Origin: Balanoglossus misakiensis
Lineage: Eukaryota; Hemichordata
DNA: 64,000 nt
Assembly (NCBI GenBank): GCA_040954595.2
Contig: CM082579.2
Location: forward strand, 8,184,001-8,248,000
Direction of reading: 5' to 3'
Shown: piece by piece, positions 62,001-64,000 of the stretch
Layout of the letters: each line of letters begins with the position of its first letter
How positions within the stretch are numbered: the first letter of the stretch is position 1
Notes under the pieces: generated by a model
Databases searched by the model: none
The model's input: only the letters and a program-made list of their open reading frames with translations
What the model was told of the DNA's origin: nothing
Made by a program: the position numbers and the translations under genes

Positions 62001-62471
62001 CCCTGTCAAATGAAATGAAATGAAAAAAAAATACATGTCAGGGATAAAGACAGGTGGCGATATATGTACAGATGAGGGAATTAATCACATATACATGTAC
62101 CTATTCAACTGGTGTTATTGCTCGACGTAATCCTTGTTCGATTTTATGATATCTTTTTACTTTCACTTGTCGGGTGAAATTAAACGGGAAAAGAATTAAA
62201 CAAAGAAATCGACAGACAGACAGACAGTGAGACATATAAACAGACAGACAAATAAATAAACCATCGGGGTACTTACCCAACCAGACTTGCGGCCTGTCGT
62301 CACCACACTCACCAGCAGAGATTTCTGAAGTATAGTAACGAAAATGAGATTATACACCCGCAAAATGCAGATAGATTGTTAACCTACTAAATGCAGTGAA
62401 GATGGCGTTCACTTACCGGCAACCATAAGCATACCAAGCACCAGAACAAGCGCCAACTTTACAGCAAACAT
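59090..62471 (-). CDS. Two-domain secreted sphingomyelinase C-like protein B, GPI-anchored
   Basis: Proposed exons: 62471-62417 (signal peptide MFAVKLALVLVLGML), 62324-62277 (linker), 62002-60851 (domain 1), 60591-60556 (linker) and 60279-59090 (domain 2 and tail), all phase 1, about 826 residues. The four downstream exons are 48, 1152, 36 and 1190 bp, exactly the lengths in gene A, so A and B are tandem duplicates. Domain 1 has NEIF, GTHLQA, GDLNTD and SDHYAVLG. Domain 2 has NEAF, GTHLQA, GDINVD and SDHYAVLG. All expected catalytic positions are therefore present in both domains. The C-terminus (VIVVGIVVVFALALLL) is a clear GPI or membrane tail. The domain-1 donor at 60851 (G|GTATTA) is non-optimal but conserved in place and phase with gene A. 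Read-through would give a secreted form ending IKLIHFLHLS. Extracellular sphingomyelin hydrolysis is inferred from the family. Biological use is unknown. Confidence 0.8.
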
Positions 62472-64000
62472 TTTGGTGGTCAGGGAAGTTTCACATGTCG
62501 CCATTGTCCACTCAGTGATGCATTCCCCCGAGGGCGGAATGCACCCAAGTACCATAGACATTGGTGAACTTTGAGACGACTCAATTACCTATAGGTCATT
62601 TGTACAATGTTCACAGATATCACCTGTCCTACATTATTTGGACATCATGCCACTTGTTGTCATTCCGACGGCCTGCGTGTAGGCATGTGCTTTTTTGACG
62701 TTATCATATCATTGAGAAACTGGTGTCCAATGTTGTTTGAAATGTTTAGACATCAGATACGTGTATCGTACTCATATGTAGGGGCTTTGGTGCTAGGGCA
62801 GAGTACATGTCACTGTAACACCGTTTTTATCAGTCTCCTTTAGCTTCTGAACAAATCACAACTTTTCTGACTAAGTGCGATATAGATAAAGGTGCTTAAT
62901 CTAATAGTGGGGCACGCAATTCAACGCTTCTATAAATACCCTACACATCACACGATAATCAAACTGGTTCGATTTGTTTTGAAGCCGCAATGGATTTTTT
63001 TTATAAAAACGAAAAAATGGGGCGAATAGGGTGAGTGGGCCGCTTGAGAACGACCTTTGTCACACCCTATGTTCAGTTTTCACAAAACGTTACATCTGTG
63101 GAGATACCCGATGATACACTGAGATGAGGATGTCTCGCACTCTTAACCTAACCTGTCATGCTATCTGATATGGTGAATACTAAATTATCCCATAAAACAC
63201 TTAGATACCCGCACTTGAACAGTTCGGGTTGTACTAAACAGCGCAGTTTATCGACATTATGAGATAAACCTTGCTCATCCATTCTTAGGTATTCGGTCCA
63301 GCACCGTGGTAACCGGGACTGCAGAGATGTCTCGCTGCCTGGAGGGGCGTTGTCTAACCGTGATAACGTGACGTAAATCATTAGATGAGGGCACCACGGT
63401 CCAGTGGCGAAGGTAGAGAACTCACTGTTTGAGGATTGTGCAGACATGGCCGTGATGTTGTGACGCGTGCGCTTTACTTCTTATTGCTTATCCCTTTCCC
63501 AGTACATGTAGTGGTGCGTACCCCATCGTTGGGCGCTCGCCTGTTGGATGACGGAAATAATAAAAATAGGTCGTCCGAGTGGAAAATGCTAATAGATGCT
63601 TTATTGAATATGCCGTGTTTCTGTGCTGGTGTGGTGACCCAAAGTGACACTTTTGTAGACGAAGATACATGTAGGTCTTTTTAACTGAACACCTTTGTAC
63701 CCCGGCCTGTTAAAAACTAGTTTACAATATGACTTGAATGAGTGGCAATTTTATTTAAACATGTCGTACGTAATTTTTTGAAAAGCAGAGATTAAGCGAG
63801 AGCGAAAAAGGACCATTTTGCAGAAATGTTAAAAAGTCAAGGCGTAAAAACTATGAGGAACTCTGACAGTTCAGCTCACGTGACTGTAGACTATCAAAAG
63901 ATTCATGGCATACACTGTGTAAAGAGAAGCGCGACGATTATCAGAAGAAGAGGTGAAAATAAAACATTGGCAGACGACACTTCTTCGGAAGGGTATTCAA
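62472..64000. other. Region upstream of sphingomyelinase-like gene B
   Basis: Probably holds the gene B promoter in the first few hundred bases. A minus-strand open frame at 63148-63447 (99 codons with ATG) has no recognised motif, and I do not call it. No tRNA, transposon ends or microsatellite of note. Confidence 0.4.

Noticed and set aside
61470-62018. 182-codon plus-strand open frame
   Set aside because: Antisense to the gene B domain 1 exon, with no start or domain support.
63148-63447. 99-codon minus-strand frame with ATG
   Set aside because: No motif, no splice partner and no family resemblance.

Overview
This is a eukaryotic nuclear window: genes are split by GT-AG introns, signal-peptide and GPI-tail exons are separate, and there are Pol III tRNA genes, microsatellites and short inverted-repeat transposons. 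The protein set (LARP1, a PGRMC1-type heme protein, FRRS1-like DOMON proteins, a BTB-BACK-kelch protein) is animal. Intron density, the many TACATGTA and TACCGGTA words and the mix of families suggest a marine invertebrate deuterostome (acorn worm or amphioxus). That species call is a guess.

Layout. 304-15165 (minus): the N-terminal ten coding exons of LARP1, running off the left edge; its introns hold a 654-bp transposon-like element, fold-back repeats and small terminal-inverted-repeat elements. 19980-27874 (minus): a complete three-exon PGRMC1-type gene whose first intron carries a 1.35-kb PIF/Harbinger-like element. 28923-30508 (plus): a possible unrecognised two-exon small gene. 30564-33569, 42117-46591 and 52282-53936 (plus): three paralogous five-exon genes for secreted single-DOMON proteins with C-terminal membrane or GPI tails, sharing the same intron phases. 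The first contains four identical tRNA-Ala(AGC) genes arranged as an inverted pair of tandem pairs around its exon 2. 33673-35832 (minus): an apparently single-exon BTB-BACK-kelch gene, and 37400-37654 (minus) a small membrane protein.

54677-62471 (minus) is the most unusual region: four exons of about 1.15-1.19 kb, each encoding an endonuclease/exonuclease/phosphatase-fold domain that resembles secreted bacterial-type sphingomyelinase C. Only the first of each pair has a signal-peptide exon and only the second of each pair has a GPI-like tail. Exon lengths and splice phases are identical in the two pairs. I therefore read them as two tandemly duplicated genes, each coding for one roughly 826-residue, secreted, GPI-anchored protein with two sphingomyelinase-like domains. 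The first-domain exons share a tract of about 98.5% identity (gene conversion), and one second domain has lost the Asp of its catalytic Asp-His pair.

The DOMON proteins and the sphingomyelinase-like proteins are all predicted to sit at the outer cell surface or be secreted, so the right half of the window is a cluster of expanded extracellular genes. LARP1, PGRMC1 and the BTB protein are ordinary intracellular genes. The gaps between genes contain mainly repeats and no convincing coding sequence.
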